Shown: positions 45,445-56,346, counted from the first letter of the stretch. The stretch is DNA of 63,203 nt from Accumulibacter sp. (GCA_017302455.1 JAFLDO010000029.1:1-63203); one strand, 5' to 3'. Program-made: numbers and translations. The notes: generated from the letters alone by a model not told the origin.

Positions 45445-46872
45445 TTATAGCACTTCGGCGGCGTGGTCCGCGAGGCGCGAGCGCTCGCCCCGCTGCAGGG
45501 TGATATGGCCGGCGTGCTGCCAGCCCTTGAAGCGGTCGACGACGTAAGTGAGGCCGGAACTGCCTTCGGTGAGGTAAGGCGTGTCGATCTGCGCGATGTT
45601 GCCGAGGCAGATTACCTTGGTGCCGGGGCCGGCGCGGGTGATCAGCGTCTTCATCTGCTTCGGCGTCAGGTTCTGCGCTTCGTCGATGATCAGGAACTTG
45701 CTGAGGAAGGTGCGGCCGCGCATGAAGTTCAGCGACTTGATCCGGATGCGGTTGCGAAGCAGGTCGCTGGTGGCCGCACGGCCCCAATCGCCGGCAGTTT
45801 CGTCGCTCTTGTTGAGCACCTCGAGGTTGTCTTCCAGGGCACCCATCCACGGTCCCATCTTTTCTTCTTCGGTTCCCGGCAGAAAGCCGATGTCCTCGCC
45901 GACCGGCACCGTCACCCGGGTCATGATGATCTCGCTGTAGCGTCGGTTTTCGAGCACCTGGGTGAGCCCTGCCGCCAGGGTGAGCAGCGTCTTGCCGGTG
46001 CCGGCCTGGCCGAGCAGGGTGACAAAGTCGATCTCGGGATTCATCAGCAGGTTGAGGGCGAAGTTCTGCTCGCGGTTGCGCGCCGTGATTCCCCAGACGC
46101 CATTCTTGGCATGCGTGTAGTCGATGAGCGTCTCGATCTCGGCCGTCGTCCCGGATACCTGGCGGACGATGGCACGCAGGGGCCGTTCTCCTTCCTGGAA
46201 CAGGAACTGATTGACCAGCAGTTGCGAGCACACCGGCCCCCTCAGGCGGTACACGGTACGCGCCTCCTTCTTCGCGGACTCGATGCCCTGGCCGCAATCG
46301 TCCCAGAAGGCGGGCGTCAGCTCGCGCATGCCGGTGTACAGCAGGTCGGTGTCTTCCAGCACCTTGTCGTTGAAGTAGTCCTGCGCCTGCAGCCCGAGGG
46401 TGCGGGCCTTGATGCGCATGTTGATGTCCTTGGAGACGAGGATCACCGGACGCTCCGGATGCCGCCGCTGGAGGTGGATGACGACGGCGAGAATCTGGTT
46501 GTCGACCTTGGCCGTTGGCAAGCCCGCCGGCAACTCGCTGCTGATCGCCTCGGTCTGCAGGAACAGGCGGCCGCTGGCGAGTTGCCGGGAAGGGCCGTAG
46601 AGCGCGATGCCCTGGTCGATAGCGTCGTCGACGCTGTTGACGATGGCGTCGAGCGTACGCGTCACCTGGCGAGCATTGCGGGCGATCTCGGACATGCCCT
46701 TCTTGTGGTCGTCGAGCTCTTCCAGGGTCATGATCGGCAGGAAGACGTCGTGCTCCTCGAATCGGTAGACACTGGTCGGGTCGTGCATCAGCACATTGGT
46801 GTCGAGGACGAAGAGCTTGGTCGACTTTGCGGCAGCGTCCGGGTCGGCACTGACGGCAGGTTTGCGGGCCAT
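45445..46872 (-). CDS. PhoH-family ATPase with N-terminal PIN domain
   Basis: 475 residues. The N-terminal PIN nuclease domain starts KLFVLDTNVLMHDPTSVYRF and shows further acidic residues (TLEELDDHKKG; LVSKDINMRIKA), so the metal site looks complete. The PhoH ATPase domain follows with Walker A LGQAGTGKTLL near residue 290 and the Walker B region FLIIDEAQNLTPKQMKTLIT. PIN-PhoH proteins act as RNA helicase-nucleases. It is on the minus strand with a terminator after it and is monocistronic or with an upstream gene group. Confidence 0.92.
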   Translation of the reverse strand: MARKPAVSADPDAAAKSTKLFVLDTNVLMHDPTSVYRFEEHDVFLPIMTLEELDDHKKGMSEIARNARQVTRTLDAIVNSVDDAIDQGIALYGPSRQLASGRLFLQTEAISSELPAGLPTAKVDNQILAVVIHLQRRHPERPVILVSKDINMRIKARTLGLQAQDYFNDKVLEDTDLLYTGMRELTPAFWDDCGQGIESAKKEARTVYRLRGPVCSQLLVNQFLFQEGERPLRAIVRQVSGTTAEIETLIDYTHAKNGVWGITARNREQNFALNLLMNPEIDFVTLLGQAGTGKTLLTLAAGLTQVLENRRYSEIIMTRVTVPVGEDIGFLPGTEEEKMGPWMGALEDNLEVLNKSDETAGDWGRAATSDLLRNRIRIKSLNFMRGRTFLSKFLIIDEAQNLTPKQMKTLITRAGPGTKVICLGNIAQIDTPYLTEGSSGLTYVVDRFKGWQHAGHITLQRGERSRLADHAAEVL

Positions 46873-47015
46873 TCTGGGTGGTTTCCCTGGGTTGTGGTGA
46901 GGGTCACTTCAGGAACTGAGGATCTGTTCCTCGCCCGCGGGCGGGAGAGGGCGGCGGGGCAGCGGCCCAGCGCTGAGGGCCTTGATCCTCGCGGTGCCTG
47001 GCTTGTGCATGCCGG

Positions 47016-47492
47016 TCAGACCACAGTGGAGGCAGCGCGAAGCTGCATGACGCAGTCGAGGACCGTTTGCGCGTGGCCAGCGACCTTGACGCCCCGCCAT
47101 TCGTGCCGCAAGACGCCCTTGCCGTCGATGACGAAGGTGCTGCGTTCGATGCCACGCACCTGCTTGCCGTACATGGACTTCAGCTTGATCACGGCGAAGC
47201 GCGTGCAGAGCTCTTCCGCGCTGTCGGAGAGGAGATCGAAAGGCAGGTTCTGCCGCGCCTTGAAGTTGTCGTGCGACTTGATGCTGTCACGCGAGATGCC
47301 GACCACGATGGCCCCGGTCTTGACGAACTCGGCATGCAGGTCGCGGAATTCCTGCGCCTCGGTAGTGCATCCGGGCGTGCTGTCCTTGGGGTAGAAATAG
47401 AGGACGACGGTGCTGCCCCGGCAGGACGAGAGCGTGAAGGTCTGGCCACCTGTCGCGGGCAGGCTGAAGTCGTCTACGGTCTGGTCGATCAT
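47016..47492 (-). CDS. bcp: Thioredoxin-dependent peroxiredoxin, Bcp/PrxQ type
   Basis: 158 residues from ATG 47492 (GGAAAG upstream). The start MIDQTVDDFSLPATGGQTFT and the peroxidatic motif YPKDSTPGCTTEAQEFRDL identify Bcp. The second Cys found five residues later in many Bcp proteins (GCTxEAC-type) is replaced by Gln, so it may work as a 1-Cys or use another Cys (LCTRF or LDCVMQL). Reduces hydroperoxides in the cytoplasm. Confidence 0.92.
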   Translation of the reverse strand: MIDQTVDDFSLPATGGQTFTLSSCRGSTVVLYFYPKDSTPGCTTEAQEFRDLHAEFVKTGAIVVGISRDSIKSHDNFKARQNLPFDLLSDSAEELCTRFAVIKLKSMYGKQVRGIERSTFVIDGKGVLRHEWRGVKVAGHAQTVLDCVMQLRAASTVV

Positions 47493-47681
47493 GAGCGTCT
47501 TTCCGGGTTGGAGAGCCGGATTGTTGTAAGAAAGGGGCCCAGCGGTCAAGCCGCTTGATCCAGCCCCCTGATTCTGAACGACTCGGTACGCCGGGCCGAG
47601 GCCGGGTGCGTTCGAGCGTCCGCGTGAGCCGTCGAGGCCTTGCCGCTTTTCCGGTGCGTACGGGAAACGCCAGTCGCCGGG

Positions 47682-48893
47682 TCAGTCGCCCCGGTAGAGA
47701 ATGCGATAGATGGCGCCCGCGTGATCGTCGGCGACCAGGAGCGATCCGTCCGGCAGCACCAGCACGTCGGCCGGGCGCCCCCAAGCGGTCTCGCCCTGCA
47801 GCCAGCCACTGGCAAAGGTCTCGTACGCAACGGCCCGGTTGCCCTGCAGACGCACCAGCGCAACCCGGTAGCCGATCTTGCGCGAGCGGTTCCACGAACC
47901 GTGTTCGGCGATGAAGATCTGGTTGCGGTACTCTGGCGGGAACATCCTGCCGGTGTAGAAGCGCATTCCCAGGGCGGCGACATGCGCTCCCAGTTGCTGC
48001 GCCGGCGCGGCAAACTCCCGGCAGTTGCGTCTGGCGCCGAACTCCGGATCGGGCAGGTCGCCGCCGTGGCAGTAGGGATAGCCGAAGTGCATGCCGCCGC
48101 GTGGTGCATGGTTGAGCTCGTCGGCGGGCAGGTCGTCGCCGAGCATGTCGCGACCGTTGTCGGTGAACCAGAGTTCGCCGGTCTGCGGATGCCAGTCGAA
48201 GCCGACGCTGTTGCGCACGCCGCTGGCAAAGGTTTCGATACGGCTGCCGTCGGGCGCCATGCGCATGATATTGGCGTAGCGCTGGGGGTCGGGTTCGCAG
48301 ATGTTGCACGGCGCGCCCACCGGTACGTAGAGTTTGCCGTCCGGGCCAAAGGCCATGAATTTCCACCCGTGGTGGGTCTCGCCGGGCAGCCGGTCGGTGA
48401 CGACCGCTGGTGTCGGCGGATGCTCCAGGCGTCGCTCGATATCGTCGTAACGCAGGATGCGGCTCACCGCCGAGACGTAGAGACTGCCCGCCCGGTAGGC
48501 CACGCCGACGGGCAGTTGCAGACCGCTGGCAATGACGGTGACCCGCTGGGCTTTGAAGCTGGCGTCGAAGCTCACCGCATGCACCTTGCCGGCGCGCATC
48601 GACCCGACGAAAAGCGTGCCTCCCTTGGCATCGTGCGCCCCGAGCGCCATTTGCCTGGCGTTGTCTACCTGCGCCCAGACCTCGATCGCGAAGCCTGACG
48701 GCAAACTGATACGTTCGAGGGGCAAGCGTGCGGCCTGGGTTGACCAGGGCAGAAGGGCAAGCGCCACGGTCAACAGGCGGACGATTCTCCACACGCCACT
48801 CGCTCGCCAGGCATGCGGGATGGTGGGCTTGGCGCTGTCGCACTGCCCGGGGTGGGTGTCTGGTGTGTGCTCTGACTGGCTGGATGGGGGCAT
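47682..48893 (-). CDS. PQQ-type sugar/sorbosone dehydrogenase, beta-propeller, exported
   Basis: About 403 residues. A six-bladed propeller of the soluble glucose/sorbosone dehydrogenase family, with motifs LPVGVAYRAGSLYVS, YVPVGAPCNICEPDPQRYAN, NSVGFDWHPQTGELWFTDNGRD and the late PADVLVLPDGSLLVADDHAGAIYRI. The conserved Cys pair CNIC and a CHGG segment suggest a disulphide. The start is uncertain: ATG 48893 leaves a long charged lead before the hydrophobic signal (IVRLLTVALALLPWSTQA), and a GTG at 48794 would place that signal at the N-terminus. Located in the periplasm. Sugar substrate unknown. Confidence 0.82.
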   Translation of the reverse strand: MPPSSQSEHTPDTHPGQCDSAKPTIPHAWRASGVWRIVRLLTVALALLPWSTQAARLPLERISLPSGFAIEVWAQVDNARQMALGAHDAKGGTLFVGSMRAGKVHAVSFDASFKAQRVTVIASGLQLPVGVAYRAGSLYVSAVSRILRYDDIERRLEHPPTPAVVTDRLPGETHHGWKFMAFGPDGKLYVPVGAPCNICEPDPQRYANIMRMAPDGSRIETFASGVRNSVGFDWHPQTGELWFTDNGRDMLGDDLPADELNHAPRGGMHFGYPYCHGGDLPDPEFGARRNCREFAAPAQQLGAHVAALGMRFYTGRMFPPEYRNQIFIAEHGSWNRSRKIGYRVALVRLQGNRAVAYETFASGWLQGETAWGRPADVLVLPDGSLLVADDHAGAIYRILYRGD

Positions 48894-49123
48894 CGCGATG
48901 TCCGGAAGAAGGGTGAGTGGCAACCGGTGGCGGCTGGCGGACGCACGCCGCGCTGCTTGCGCTGGCGGCGGCGTTAGCTCGCCGGTGTCGATCGGTCACT
49001 GAGCGACCGTCGCCGATTCCGTGTCACAATGGTCGGCGCGCTCGGCCAGCCATTGCCGGTGTTTCCTGGGCACGGCTTCCTGGTCGAGCTGGGCCGTCAA
49101 CGCACTCGATACCGCTCACAGAC

Positions 49124-49741
49124 ATGTATTATGGGGAAAAACTCAACGCTTGGACTCATCTGGTCGGCGCCGTGCTGGCGGTTGCCGGGGCGATCGTCCT
49201 TGTCGTACGGGCAACGCTCGACGGTGATCCGTGGAAGGTGGTCAGCGTCTCCATCTACGGCTTGACGCTGGTTCTTCTGTACAGTTTTTCGGCGCTCTAC
49301 CACAGCTTTCGCGGGCGTGCCAAGGACATCCTGCGCGCTCTGGATCACCAGGGAATCTACCTGCTCATTGCCGGTAGTTACACACCGTTCTGTCTGGTCA
49401 CCCTGCGTGGCCCCTGGGGATGGTCGCTTTTCGGAGTGGTCTGGGCACTGGCCGTAATCGGTGGTCTACAGGAAATGTGGCCGATGGGCAAGGCCAGGAT
49501 CCTCTCCCTGGTCATCTACCTGCTGATGGGGTGGGTGGTCGTGGTCGCGCTCGTACCGCTGTTGCAGACGCTGGGGACCGCCGGCTTCTTGTGGCTGGCG
49601 GCAGGCGGCGTGTTCTACACCAGCGGCATCGTCTTCTACGCGCTGGACACGCGATTGACGCACGCGCACGGTGTCTGGCACCTGTTCGTGATGGCGGGTA
49701 GTGCGGCGCATTATGTGGCAATCCTCTGTTACGTCCTGTGA
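49124..49741 (+). CDS. Hemolysin III / YqfA-like seven-TM protein (PAQR family)
   Basis: 205 residues from ATG 49124 (MYYGEKLNAWTHLVGAVLAV); the upstream extension in the same frame overlaps the divergent dehydrogenase start and is not conserved. Seven hydrophobic segments are visible, with family motifs SALYHSF, LDHQGIYLLIAGSYTPF and HGVWHLFVMAGSAAHY, whose His/Asp residues form the metal site. Found in the inner membrane. Despite the name, the usual role is membrane homeostasis. Confidence 0.9.
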   Translation: MYYGEKLNAWTHLVGAVLAVAGAIVLVVRATLDGDPWKVVSVSIYGLTLVLLYSFSALYHSFRGRAKDILRALDHQGIYLLIAGSYTPFCLVTLRGPWGWSLFGVVWALAVIGGLQEMWPMGKARILSLVIYLLMGWVVVVALVPLLQTLGTAGFLWLAAGGVFYTSGIVFYALDTRLTHAHGVWHLFVMAGSAAHYVAILCYVL

Positions 49742-50164
49742 TCGGTGGCTTCGCCGGCGCTCGCCCGGGCAAGCGCGCTGCAACCGGTGCCTGCAGACGC
49801 CTCGAGACCGGGACGCCGCCGGCTCGCCGCTTCGCGCCGGCCTCGCGCCGCACGGGTTCCGACGCTGGCAAGATTGCTGTAGAATTGTGCCCTTTTCGTT
49901 CGCGTCGAGGCGCAAGCACGATGCGGGCGCGGAGTCTCGGCGGGTGGTAATGGCAGCGCCTGGGTGGGCCTTTGAGGCTCGCAAGTTCTGCCGAGACCGC
50001 TTGCTTTGCGGCTCCTCCGGTTCGGGCGTCTGCCCGGCCCGCGAGGAACGATGTTCGCGTGCCTTCGAACTGGCTGCCGGTGCAGCTTGCTTGCTCGGCA
50101 GTGCGGGCTCTCTTGACGAAGCCGGGGTCCGGTCACCTTTTTGCTCGTATCACAAGGATTCTTA
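49742..50164. other. Region upstream of tig
   Basis: 423 bp without a supported gene. A TAGAAT (49880-49885) with a poor TTCCGA 17 bp upstream could be the promoter of tig. GC-rich short inverted repeats occur but no tRNA or riboswitch is seen. Confidence 0.5.
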
Positions 50165-51505
50165 ATGGAAACTAACGCCGTTAATTCTGACGCACCAGCG
50201 ATGGATTCTGACGCACCCGCGACGAACGCTCTTGAGCGTCGTCTTGATCTGTCGGTTGACCTCGCGGAACTCGACAAGGAAGTCGACCAGCGCCTGAAGC
50301 GCCTTGGCAAGAACATGAAGATGGCGGGCTTCCGGCCAGGCAAGGTGCCGGCCGGCATCGTCCGCCAGCAGCATGGCGAACAGGCTCGCCACGAGGCGCT
50401 CGGCGACGCACTTGGGCGTTTGTTCAGCGAAGCCATCACGGCGCAGCAGTTGCGGGTTGCGGGCGGGCCGAGGATCGAGAGCAGGAACACCGGCAGCACG
50501 ACGCACATCGAATTCTCGGCGGTCTTCGAGGTCTATCCAGAGATCGCATTGAATGATCTGACCGGCGTGACGATCGAGCGCCCGCTGCTCGAGGTGGGTC
50601 CCGCGGAGATCGACGGCACGATCGAAATCCTGCGCAAGCAGCGCGTGCGTTATGAACCCGTGGATCGGGCTGCGGCAACAGCCGATCGCGTGACCATCGA
50701 CTTTCTCGGAAAGAAGGCCGGTGAGCCGTTCCCGGGCGGCCAGGGGACGGACTACCGCTTTGTGCTCGGCGAGGGCAAGATGCTTTCCGACTTCGAGAAC
50801 GCGGTCATTGGCACCTCGGCAGGGGAGTCCAAGTCCTTCGAGATGACCTTCCCGGCAGAGTACTTTGCCAAGGATCTGGCCGGACAGTCGGTCACCTTCG
50901 ATATCACGGTCAAGGAGGTCGGCGCGCCGATCCTGCCGGAGGCAGATGCCGACTTCGCCAAGGGGCTGGGTGTCGAGGACGGCGATATCGTGAAGATGCG
51001 TGCCGAGATCGAGGCCAATCTGAAGCGTGAGGTGAAGCGGCGCTTGCAGGCAAAGGTGACTGGACAGGTGATGGACTCGCTGCTGCAGGCCAATCCGATT
51101 GACGTGCCCTCCGCGCTGGTCGACAGGGAGGTCGAGCGCTTGATGCAGGTGGCTCGCCAGGACATGGAACAGCGCGGCATGAAGGTCAAGGATCTGCCGA
51201 TGCAACCCGAGTGGTTTGCCGATCAGGCACGGCGTCGAGTCAGTCTGGGTCTGATTATGGCGGAAGTCGTCAGGGTGCACGGCCTGGAGGCGAAGCCGCA
51301 ACAGGTGCGGGCGATGGTCGTCGACGCGGCGCAAAGTTACGAGCATCCCGAAGAGGTCGTGCGCTGGTACTATGCACAGCCGGAGCGCCTCGCCGAGTTC
51401 GAAGGCGCGGCGGTCGAGGCCAACGTGGTGGACTGGGTCCTGACGCAGGTGCAGGGGGTTGAAAAGCCCGTCGCTTTTGGTGAGTTGATGGGGCAGAACC
51501 CCTGA
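50165..51505 (+). CDS. tig: Trigger factor, ribosome-associated chaperone
   Basis: 446 residues from ATG 50165. The N-terminal ribosome-binding loop GFRPGKVP lies near residues 60-67. The FKBP-type PPIase domain includes [20 protein letters not shown] and [21 protein letters not shown]. The C-terminal helical arms end [13 protein letters not shown] 20-residue N-terminal extension with an imperfect repeat ([15 protein letters not shown]) precedes [11 protein letters not shown] and is unusual; the true start could be nearer it. First of tig-clpP-clpX-lon. Confidence 0.95.
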   Translation: METNAVNSDAPAMDSDAPATNALERRLDLSVDLAELDKEVDQRLKRLGKNMKMAGFRPGKVPAGIVRQQHGEQARHEALGDALGRLFSEAITAQQLRVAGGPRIESRNTGSTTHIEFSAVFEVYPEIALNDLTGVTIERPLLEVGPAEIDGTIEILRKQRVRYEPVDRAAATADRVTIDFLGKKAGEPFPGGQGTDYRFVLGEGKMLSDFENAVIGTSAGESKSFEMTFPAEYFAKDLAGQSVTFDITVKEVGAPILPEADADFAKGLGVEDGDIVKMRAEIEANLKREVKRRLQAKVTGQVMDSLLQANPIDVPSALVDREVERLMQVARQDMEQRGMKVKDLPMQPEWFADQARRRVSLGLIMAEVVRVHGLEAKPQQVRAMVVDAAQSYEHPEEVVRWYYAQPERLAEFEGAAVEANVVDWVLTQVQGVEKPVAFGELMGQNP

Positions 51506-51536
51506 GCAGGCAAGATTGTCGAAACGAGGACGCGAA

Positions 51537-52166
51537 ATGCACATCGAGCACGCAAGCAACTGGAATCCACAGGCACTGGGCTTGGTCCCGATGGTTATCG
51601 AGCAGAGCGGTCGTGGCGAACGGGCCTACGATATCTACTCGCGACTGCTCAAGGAGCGAGTGGTTTTTCTGGTGGGCCCGGTCAATGATGTCACGGCCAA
51701 TCTGGTCGTCGCGCAACTCCTTTTTCTGGAAGCAGAGAACCCGGACAAGGACATACATTTCTATATCAACTCGCCGGGCGGCTCGGTGTCGGCCGGGCTC
51801 TCGGTCTATGACACGATGCAGTTCATCAAGCCGGATGTATCCACCCTGTGCATGGGACAGGCCTGCTCGATGGGGGCGTTTCTGTTGGCTGCCGGCACGC
51901 GTGGCAAGCGCTTCGCGTTGCCCAACTCGCGGGTGATGATCCACCAGCCGATGGGCGGGTTTCAGGGCCAGGCTTCGGACATCGCCATTCACGCCAAGGA
52001 AATCCTCTCCCTGCGCGCCAAACTCAACGAGCTGATGGCTCTCCACACCGGGCAGGAGATCGAACGTATCGAGCGCGATACGGATCGTGACAATTTCCTT
52101 TCGGCCCAGGAAGCGGCAGAATACGGACTGATCGACAAGGTGCTGGCCAATCGGGAGGCGATTTGA
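51537..52166 (+). CDS. clpP: ATP-dependent Clp protease, proteolytic subunit
   Basis: 209 residues from ATG 51537 with GAGGA at 51526-51530. The catalytic Ser111 ([11 protein letters not shown]) and His136 ([10 protein letters not shown]) are present. [19 protein letters not shown] is the family signature. ClpP forms the 14-mer chamber that works with ClpX, encoded 73 bp downstream. Confidence 0.97.
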   Translation: MHIEHASNWNPQALGLVPMVIEQSGRGERAYDIYSRLLKERVVFLVGPVNDVTANLVVAQLLFLEAENPDKDIHFYINSPGGSVSAGLSVYDTMQFIKPDVSTLCMGQACSMGAFLLAAGTRGKRFALPNSRVMIHQPMGGFQGQASDIAIHAKEILSLRAKLNELMALHTGQEIERIERDTDRDNFLSAQEAAEYGLIDKVLANREAI

Positions 52167-52239
52167 TCCCTGAGTTGGTGCCCGATTTGATCCCGTTTCC
52201 AGGCAGTCTCCCCACGGCTTGAGAAGAAGGTAGGTCGAC

Positions 52240-53511
52240 ATGACGGAAAAGAAGAGTGGCAGCGAGAAACTGCTCTACTGCTCGTTCTGTGGCAAGAGCC
52301 AGCATGAGGTGAAGAAGCTCATCGCCGGGCCTTCGGTGTTCATCTGCGACGAGTGCATCGAGCTGTGCAACGATATCGTTCGCGACGAGATTGCCGGTGA
52401 CCAGGGCGCCAAAGGCGCCAAGGGCGACCTGCCGACTCCGAAGGAAATCTCCGCGCTTCTCGACCAATATGTGATCGGTCAGGATCAGGCCAAGCGGATT
52501 CTGTCGGTGGCGGTCTACAATCACTACAAGCGGCTGCGTCATCACGGTCGCGCGGGTGACGACATCGAACTTGCCAAGAGCAACATTCTGCTCATTGGTC
52601 CGACCGGTTCGGGCAAGACCTTGCTGGCGCAGACGCTGGCGCGCATGCTCGACGTTCCCTTCGTGATGGCCGATGCGACGACGCTGACCGAGGCCGGTTA
52701 CGTCGGCGAAGACGTCGAGAACATCATCCAGAAACTGCTGCAGAAAGCGGATTACGACACCGAGAAGGCGCAGCGCGGGATCGTCTATATTGATGAGATC
52801 GACAAGATCTCCCGCAAGTCCGACAATCCATCGATTACGCGCGACGTTTCGGGCGAGGGTGTGCAGCAGGCGCTGCTGAAGATCATCGAGGGCACCGTCG
52901 CTTCCGTGCCACCGCAGGGCGGGCGCAAGCATCCCAACCAGGACTTCGTCCAGGTGGACACCACCAACATCCTGTTCATTTGTGGCGGGGCGTTCGACGG
53001 CCTGGAAAAAGTCATTCGCAACCGTTCCGATCGCGGTGGTATCGGTTTTGGCGCCGAGGTCAAGAGCAAGGACAACAGCAAGGCGATCGGTGAAGTGCTG
53101 CGTGGCGTCGAACCGGAAGACCTGATCAAGTTCGGCCTGATCCCCGAGTTGATCGGTCGGCTGCCGGTGATTGCCACCCTCGAGGAACTCTCCGCCGCGG
53201 CGTTGGTGCAGATCCTCATCGAGCCGAAGAATGCACTGGTCAAACAGTACCAGAAGTTGTTCGGCATGGAAGGCGTGGCGCTGGAGATACGCCAGGCGGC
53301 GATGCTGGCAATTGCCCGCAAGGCGCTGGAGCGGAAGACCGGCGCACGCGGCCTGCGGTCGATCCTCGAGTCGGTGTTGCTCGACACCATGTACGAACTC
53401 CCCGGAATGGAGAATGTCTCAGAAGTGATAATCGACGAGAACGTCATCATCGGCGACGCGCAACCGCTTCTCATCTACGCTGGTCAGCCAAAAGTTTCTG
53501 GCGGCAACTGA
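52240..53511 (+). CDS. clpX: ClpX, ATPase and specificity factor of the ClpXP protease
   Basis: 423 residues. The N-terminal zinc finger shows CSFCGKS and CDECIELC. Walker [16 protein letters not shown] and Walker [11 protein letters not shown] follow, with the pore-loop and sensor regions, then the C-terminal [17 protein letters not shown]. Full length, no anomalies. Delivers substrates to ClpP. Confidence 0.98.
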   Translation: MTEKKSGSEKLLYCSFCGKSQHEVKKLIAGPSVFICDECIELCNDIVRDEIAGDQGAKGAKGDLPTPKEISALLDQYVIGQDQAKRILSVAVYNHYKRLRHHGRAGDDIELAKSNILLIGPTGSGKTLLAQTLARMLDVPFVMADATTLTEAGYVGEDVENIIQKLLQKADYDTEKAQRGIVYIDEIDKISRKSDNPSITRDVSGEGVQQALLKIIEGTVASVPPQGGRKHPNQDFVQVDTTNILFICGGAFDGLEKVIRNRSDRGGIGFGAEVKSKDNSKAIGEVLRGVEPEDLIKFGLIPELIGRLPVIATLEELSAAALVQILIEPKNALVKQYQKLFGMEGVALEIRQAAMLAIARKALERKTGARGLRSILESVLLDTMYELPGMENVSEVIIDENVIIGDAQPLLIYAGQPKVSGGN

Positions 53512-53594
53512 TGTGCTAGCCGCGCCTCGCGGCTTGAAATACTGGTTCATGCCACCATTTGCGGGCATGGACTCTTACCTGAAGGGCACAATCA

Positions 53595-56015
53595 ATGTCT
53601 GCAACCCCCAAGCTGGCTAGCGAGCCAGTCGAACTGCCGCTGCTGCCACTACGCGACGTCGTTGTCTTTCCGCATATGGTGATTCCATTGTTTGTCGGAC
53701 GGCCGAAGTCGATCAAGGCTCTCGAGGTGGCAATGGAGGCGGGCAAGAGCATTCTCCTTGTCGCCCAAAAGTCCGCCGTCAAGGACGACCCCGAGGCGGA
53801 CGATCTGTACGGGGTGGGCTGTGTGGCCAATATCCTGCAGATGTTGAAGCTGCCCGATGGCACGGTGAAGGTGCTGGTCGAAGGTGCGCAGCGCGCGCGT
53901 CTCGAAGCGATCGACGCACGCGATGAGATGTTTTTCGCGCGCGCGCGGCCGGTTGCGGCTGAAGACGGTGTCAATCATGAGGTCGAAGCCTTGCGGCGCG
54001 CGGTCATCGCCCAGTTCGATCAGTACGTGAAGCTCAACAAGAAGATTCCACCGGAGATCCTGACGTCGATCGCGGGCATCGAGGAGGCGGGACGTCTGGC
54101 CGACACGATCGCCGCCCACCTGCCGCTGAAGCTCGATCAAAAGCAGGAAATCCTCGAGATGTTCGATATCCGGGCGCGCATCGAACGCTTGCTCACTCAG
54201 CTCGAAGCCGAGATCGATATCCTGCAGGTGGAGAAGCGCATCCGCGGCCGTGTCAAGCGGCAGATGGAAAAGAGTCAGCGCGAGTACTACCTGAACGAGC
54301 AGGTCAAGGCCATCCAGAAGGAACTCGGCGAAGGTGAGGACGGCGCCGACCTTGACGAACTCGAGAAGAAGGTCAAGGCGGCCGGCATGAGCAAGGAGGG
54401 GCTCGCCAAGGTGCAGGCCGAACTCAGGAAGCTTCGGCTGATGTCTCCGATGTCCGCCGAAGCAACCGTGGTGCGTAATTTCATTGAAACGCTGAGCGGC
54501 CTGCCGTGGCGCAAACGTACGCGAACCAGCAAGGACCTGGCAGCGGCCGGGAAGATCCTGGATGCGGATCACTGGGGTCTGGAGAAGGTCAAGGAACGGA
54601 TCATCGAGTACCTCGCCGTGCAGCAACGTGTCGACCGTCTCAAGGCGCCGATTCTTTGCCTGGTCGGTCCTCCCGGCGTCGGCAAGACTTCGCTCGGCCA
54701 GTCGATAGCGCGCGCCACCGGTCGCAAGTTCGTGCGCATGAGTTTGGGCGGCGTGCGCGACGAGGCCGAAATTCGCGGCCATCGGCGGACCTACATCGGC
54801 TCGATGCCCGGCAAGATCCTGCAGAACATGAGCAAGATTGGCGTCAAGAACCCGCTTTTCCTGCTCGATGAAGTCGACAAGATGGGACAGGATTTCCGCG
54901 GCGACCCGAGTTCGGCGCTGCTTGAAGTGCTCGATCCCGAGCAGAATTCGACCTTCGTCGATCACTACGTCGAGGTTGAATACGACCTTTCGGAAATCAT
55001 GTTCGTCGCCACGGCGAACACGCTGAATATTCCGGCGCCGCTTCTTGATCGCATGGAAGTGATTCGCCTGTCGGGCTATACGGAAGACGAGAAGGTCAAT
55101 ATCGCCCAGCGCTACCTGCTGCCAAAGCAGATGAAGAACAATGGGCTGAGGACCACTGAACTGACGGTGGCGGAGAGCGCGCTGCGCGACATTGTTCGCT
55201 ACTACACGCGTGAAGCAGGCGTACGGTCGCTCGAACGCGACATCTCCAAGATTTGCCGCAAGGTGGTGAAAACGCTGCTGTTGAGGAAGAGCCAGACCAA
55301 AGTGGCGGTCAGTGCGCGCAACCTCGACAAGTTTCTCGGTGTGAGGCGCTACAATTTCGGCGTTGCCGAGCGCGAGAATCAGGTGGGGCAGGTGACGGGT
55401 CTGGCGTGGACCGAAGTTGGCGGCGAGTTGTTGACCATCGAGGCGGTGGTGTTGCCGGGCAAGGGCAAGACGACGACCACGGGCAAGCTCGGCGAAGTGA
55501 TGCAGGAGTCGGTCCAGGCGGCGCTTTCGGTAGTGCGGAAGCGTGCCCAGTCACTGGGGATCGATCATGAGTTCTACCAGAAGAGCGATATCCACATCCA
55601 TCTTCCGGAGGGCGCGATTCCCAAGGACGGACCGTCGGCCGGTGTCGGTATTTGCACGGCACTGGTTTCGGTGCTGACCGGCATACCGGTCTGCTGCGAT
55701 GTCGCGATGACCGGGGAAATCACCCTGCGAGGCGAGGTGTTGCCGATTGGCGGGCTCAAGGAAAAGCTCCTGGCGGCCGTTCGTGGTGGTCTGGCGAGGG
55801 TGCTGATCCCGGAGGAGAATGTTCGGGATCTGGCCGAGATTCCCGATAACATCAAGAACAAGCTGGAGATCATTCCGGTGCGCTGGATTGATCAGGTGCT
55901 CGAGTTAGCGCTCGAACGCAAGCCGGAGCCGCTGTCGGTCGAGGCGATTGCCCCGCCTCCGGCGGCTGCCGGCGTCGCGGAAGGCGTTGGCGGGCAGGCG
56001 GTGATCACTCATTGA
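53595..56015 (+). CDS. lon: Lon ATP-dependent protease
   Basis: 806 residues. The N-terminal substrate domain starts [20 protein letters not shown]. The AAA+ module has Walker [13 protein letters not shown] near residue 360. The C-terminal protease domain has the Ser681/Lys724 dyad in KDGPSAGVG and GGLKEK. It degrades misfolded and regulatory proteins. Follows clpX by 83 bp. The hupB gene often found next is absent; two tRNA genes and ppiD follow. Confidence 0.98.
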   Translation: MSATPKLASEPVELPLLPLRDVVVFPHMVIPLFVGRPKSIKALEVAMEAGKSILLVAQKSAVKDDPEADDLYGVGCVANILQMLKLPDGTVKVLVEGAQRARLEAIDARDEMFFARARPVAAEDGVNHEVEALRRAVIAQFDQYVKLNKKIPPEILTSIAGIEEAGRLADTIAAHLPLKLDQKQEILEMFDIRARIERLLTQLEAEIDILQVEKRIRGRVKRQMEKSQREYYLNEQVKAIQKELGEGEDGADLDELEKKVKAAGMSKEGLAKVQAELRKLRLMSPMSAEATVVRNFIETLSGLPWRKRTRTSKDLAAAGKILDADHWGLEKVKERIIEYLAVQQRVDRLKAPILCLVGPPGVGKTSLGQSIARATGRKFVRMSLGGVRDEAEIRGHRRTYIGSMPGKILQNMSKIGVKNPLFLLDEVDKMGQDFRGDPSSALLEVLDPEQNSTFVDHYVEVEYDLSEIMFVATANTLNIPAPLLDRMEVIRLSGYTEDEKVNIAQRYLLPKQMKNNGLRTTELTVAESALRDIVRYYTREAGVRSLERDISKICRKVVKTLLLRKSQTKVAVSARNLDKFLGVRRYNFGVAERENQVGQVTGLAWTEVGGELLTIEAVVLPGKGKTTTTGKLGEVMQESVQAALSVVRKRAQSLGIDHEFYQKSDIHIHLPEGAIPKDGPSAGVGICTALVSVLTGIPVCCDVAMTGEITLRGEVLPIGGLKEKLLAAVRGGLARVLIPEENVRDLAEIPDNIKNKLEIIPVRWIDQVLELALERKPEPLSVEAIAPPPAAAGVAEGVGGQAVITH

Positions 56016-56071
56016 GTGAGCACATGAGGTGGCCGGAGACCAGGCGGACAGGACCTGCCGGTCGCTGACTC

Positions 56072-56100
56072 TGGCCAAGTGGCAAGGGATGCGCTAGACT
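56072..56100 (+). promoter_or_regulatory. Promoter of the tRNA pair
   Basis: TGGCCA (56072-56077), 17-bp spacer and TAGACT (56095-56100). It lies 27 bp upstream of tRNA-Val with a GC-rich discriminator, typical of stable RNA promoters. Match to consensus is moderate. Confidence 0.5.
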
Positions 56101-56127
56101 CGCGTCTCTCGTGCTTTGGTCACGCTC

Positions 56128-56203
56128 GGGTGCTTAGCTCAGTTGGTAGAGCGCTAGCCTTACAAGCTGGATGTCGGCGGTTCGAGCCCGTCAGCACCCA
56201 CCA
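56128..56203 (+). tRNA. tRNA-Val (anticodon TAC)
   Basis: 76 nt including encoded CCA. Acceptor stem GGGTGCT/AGCACCC, D-loop AGCTCAGTTGGTAGAGC, anticodon loop CTTACAA giving TAC, and T-loop GGTTCGAGCC all fold in the normal cloverleaf. Confidence 0.97.
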
Positions 56204-56235
56204 GAACCGGTGACCAGCGTTCCGAAACGCGTTTG

Positions 56236-56312
56236 GGAGTGGTAGTTCAGTTGGTTAGAATACCGGCCTGTCACGCCGGGGGTCGCGGGTTCGAGTCCCG
56301 TCCACTCCGCCA
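56236..56312 (+). tRNA. tRNA-Asp (anticodon GTC)
   Basis: 77 nt including encoded CCA. Acceptor stem GGAGTGG/CCACTCC with G discriminator, anticodon stem CCGGC/GCCGG with loop CTGTCAC, anticodon GTC, and T-arm GCGGGTTCGAGTCCCG. Co-transcribed with tRNA-Val, 32 bp downstream. Confidence 0.97.
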
Positions 56313-56320
56313 CTGCCGCA

Positions 56321-56346
56321 AGGCGAACGCAAGTTCGCCTTTTTTG
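56321..56346 (+). terminator. Intrinsic terminator of the tRNA operon
   Basis: Stem AGGCGAAC/GTTCGCCT with a 4-nt GCAA loop followed by a T run, 8 bp after tRNA-Asp. Confidence 0.9.

Noticed and set aside
44021-46297. 758-codon minus-strand open frame
   Set aside because: Its first half is an out-of-frame reading of the PIN-PhoH gene; only 44021-45337 has a ribosome site and domain content.
49950-50164. A tRNA gene upstream of tig
   Set aside because: No cloverleaf or T-loop consensus could be found on either strand.
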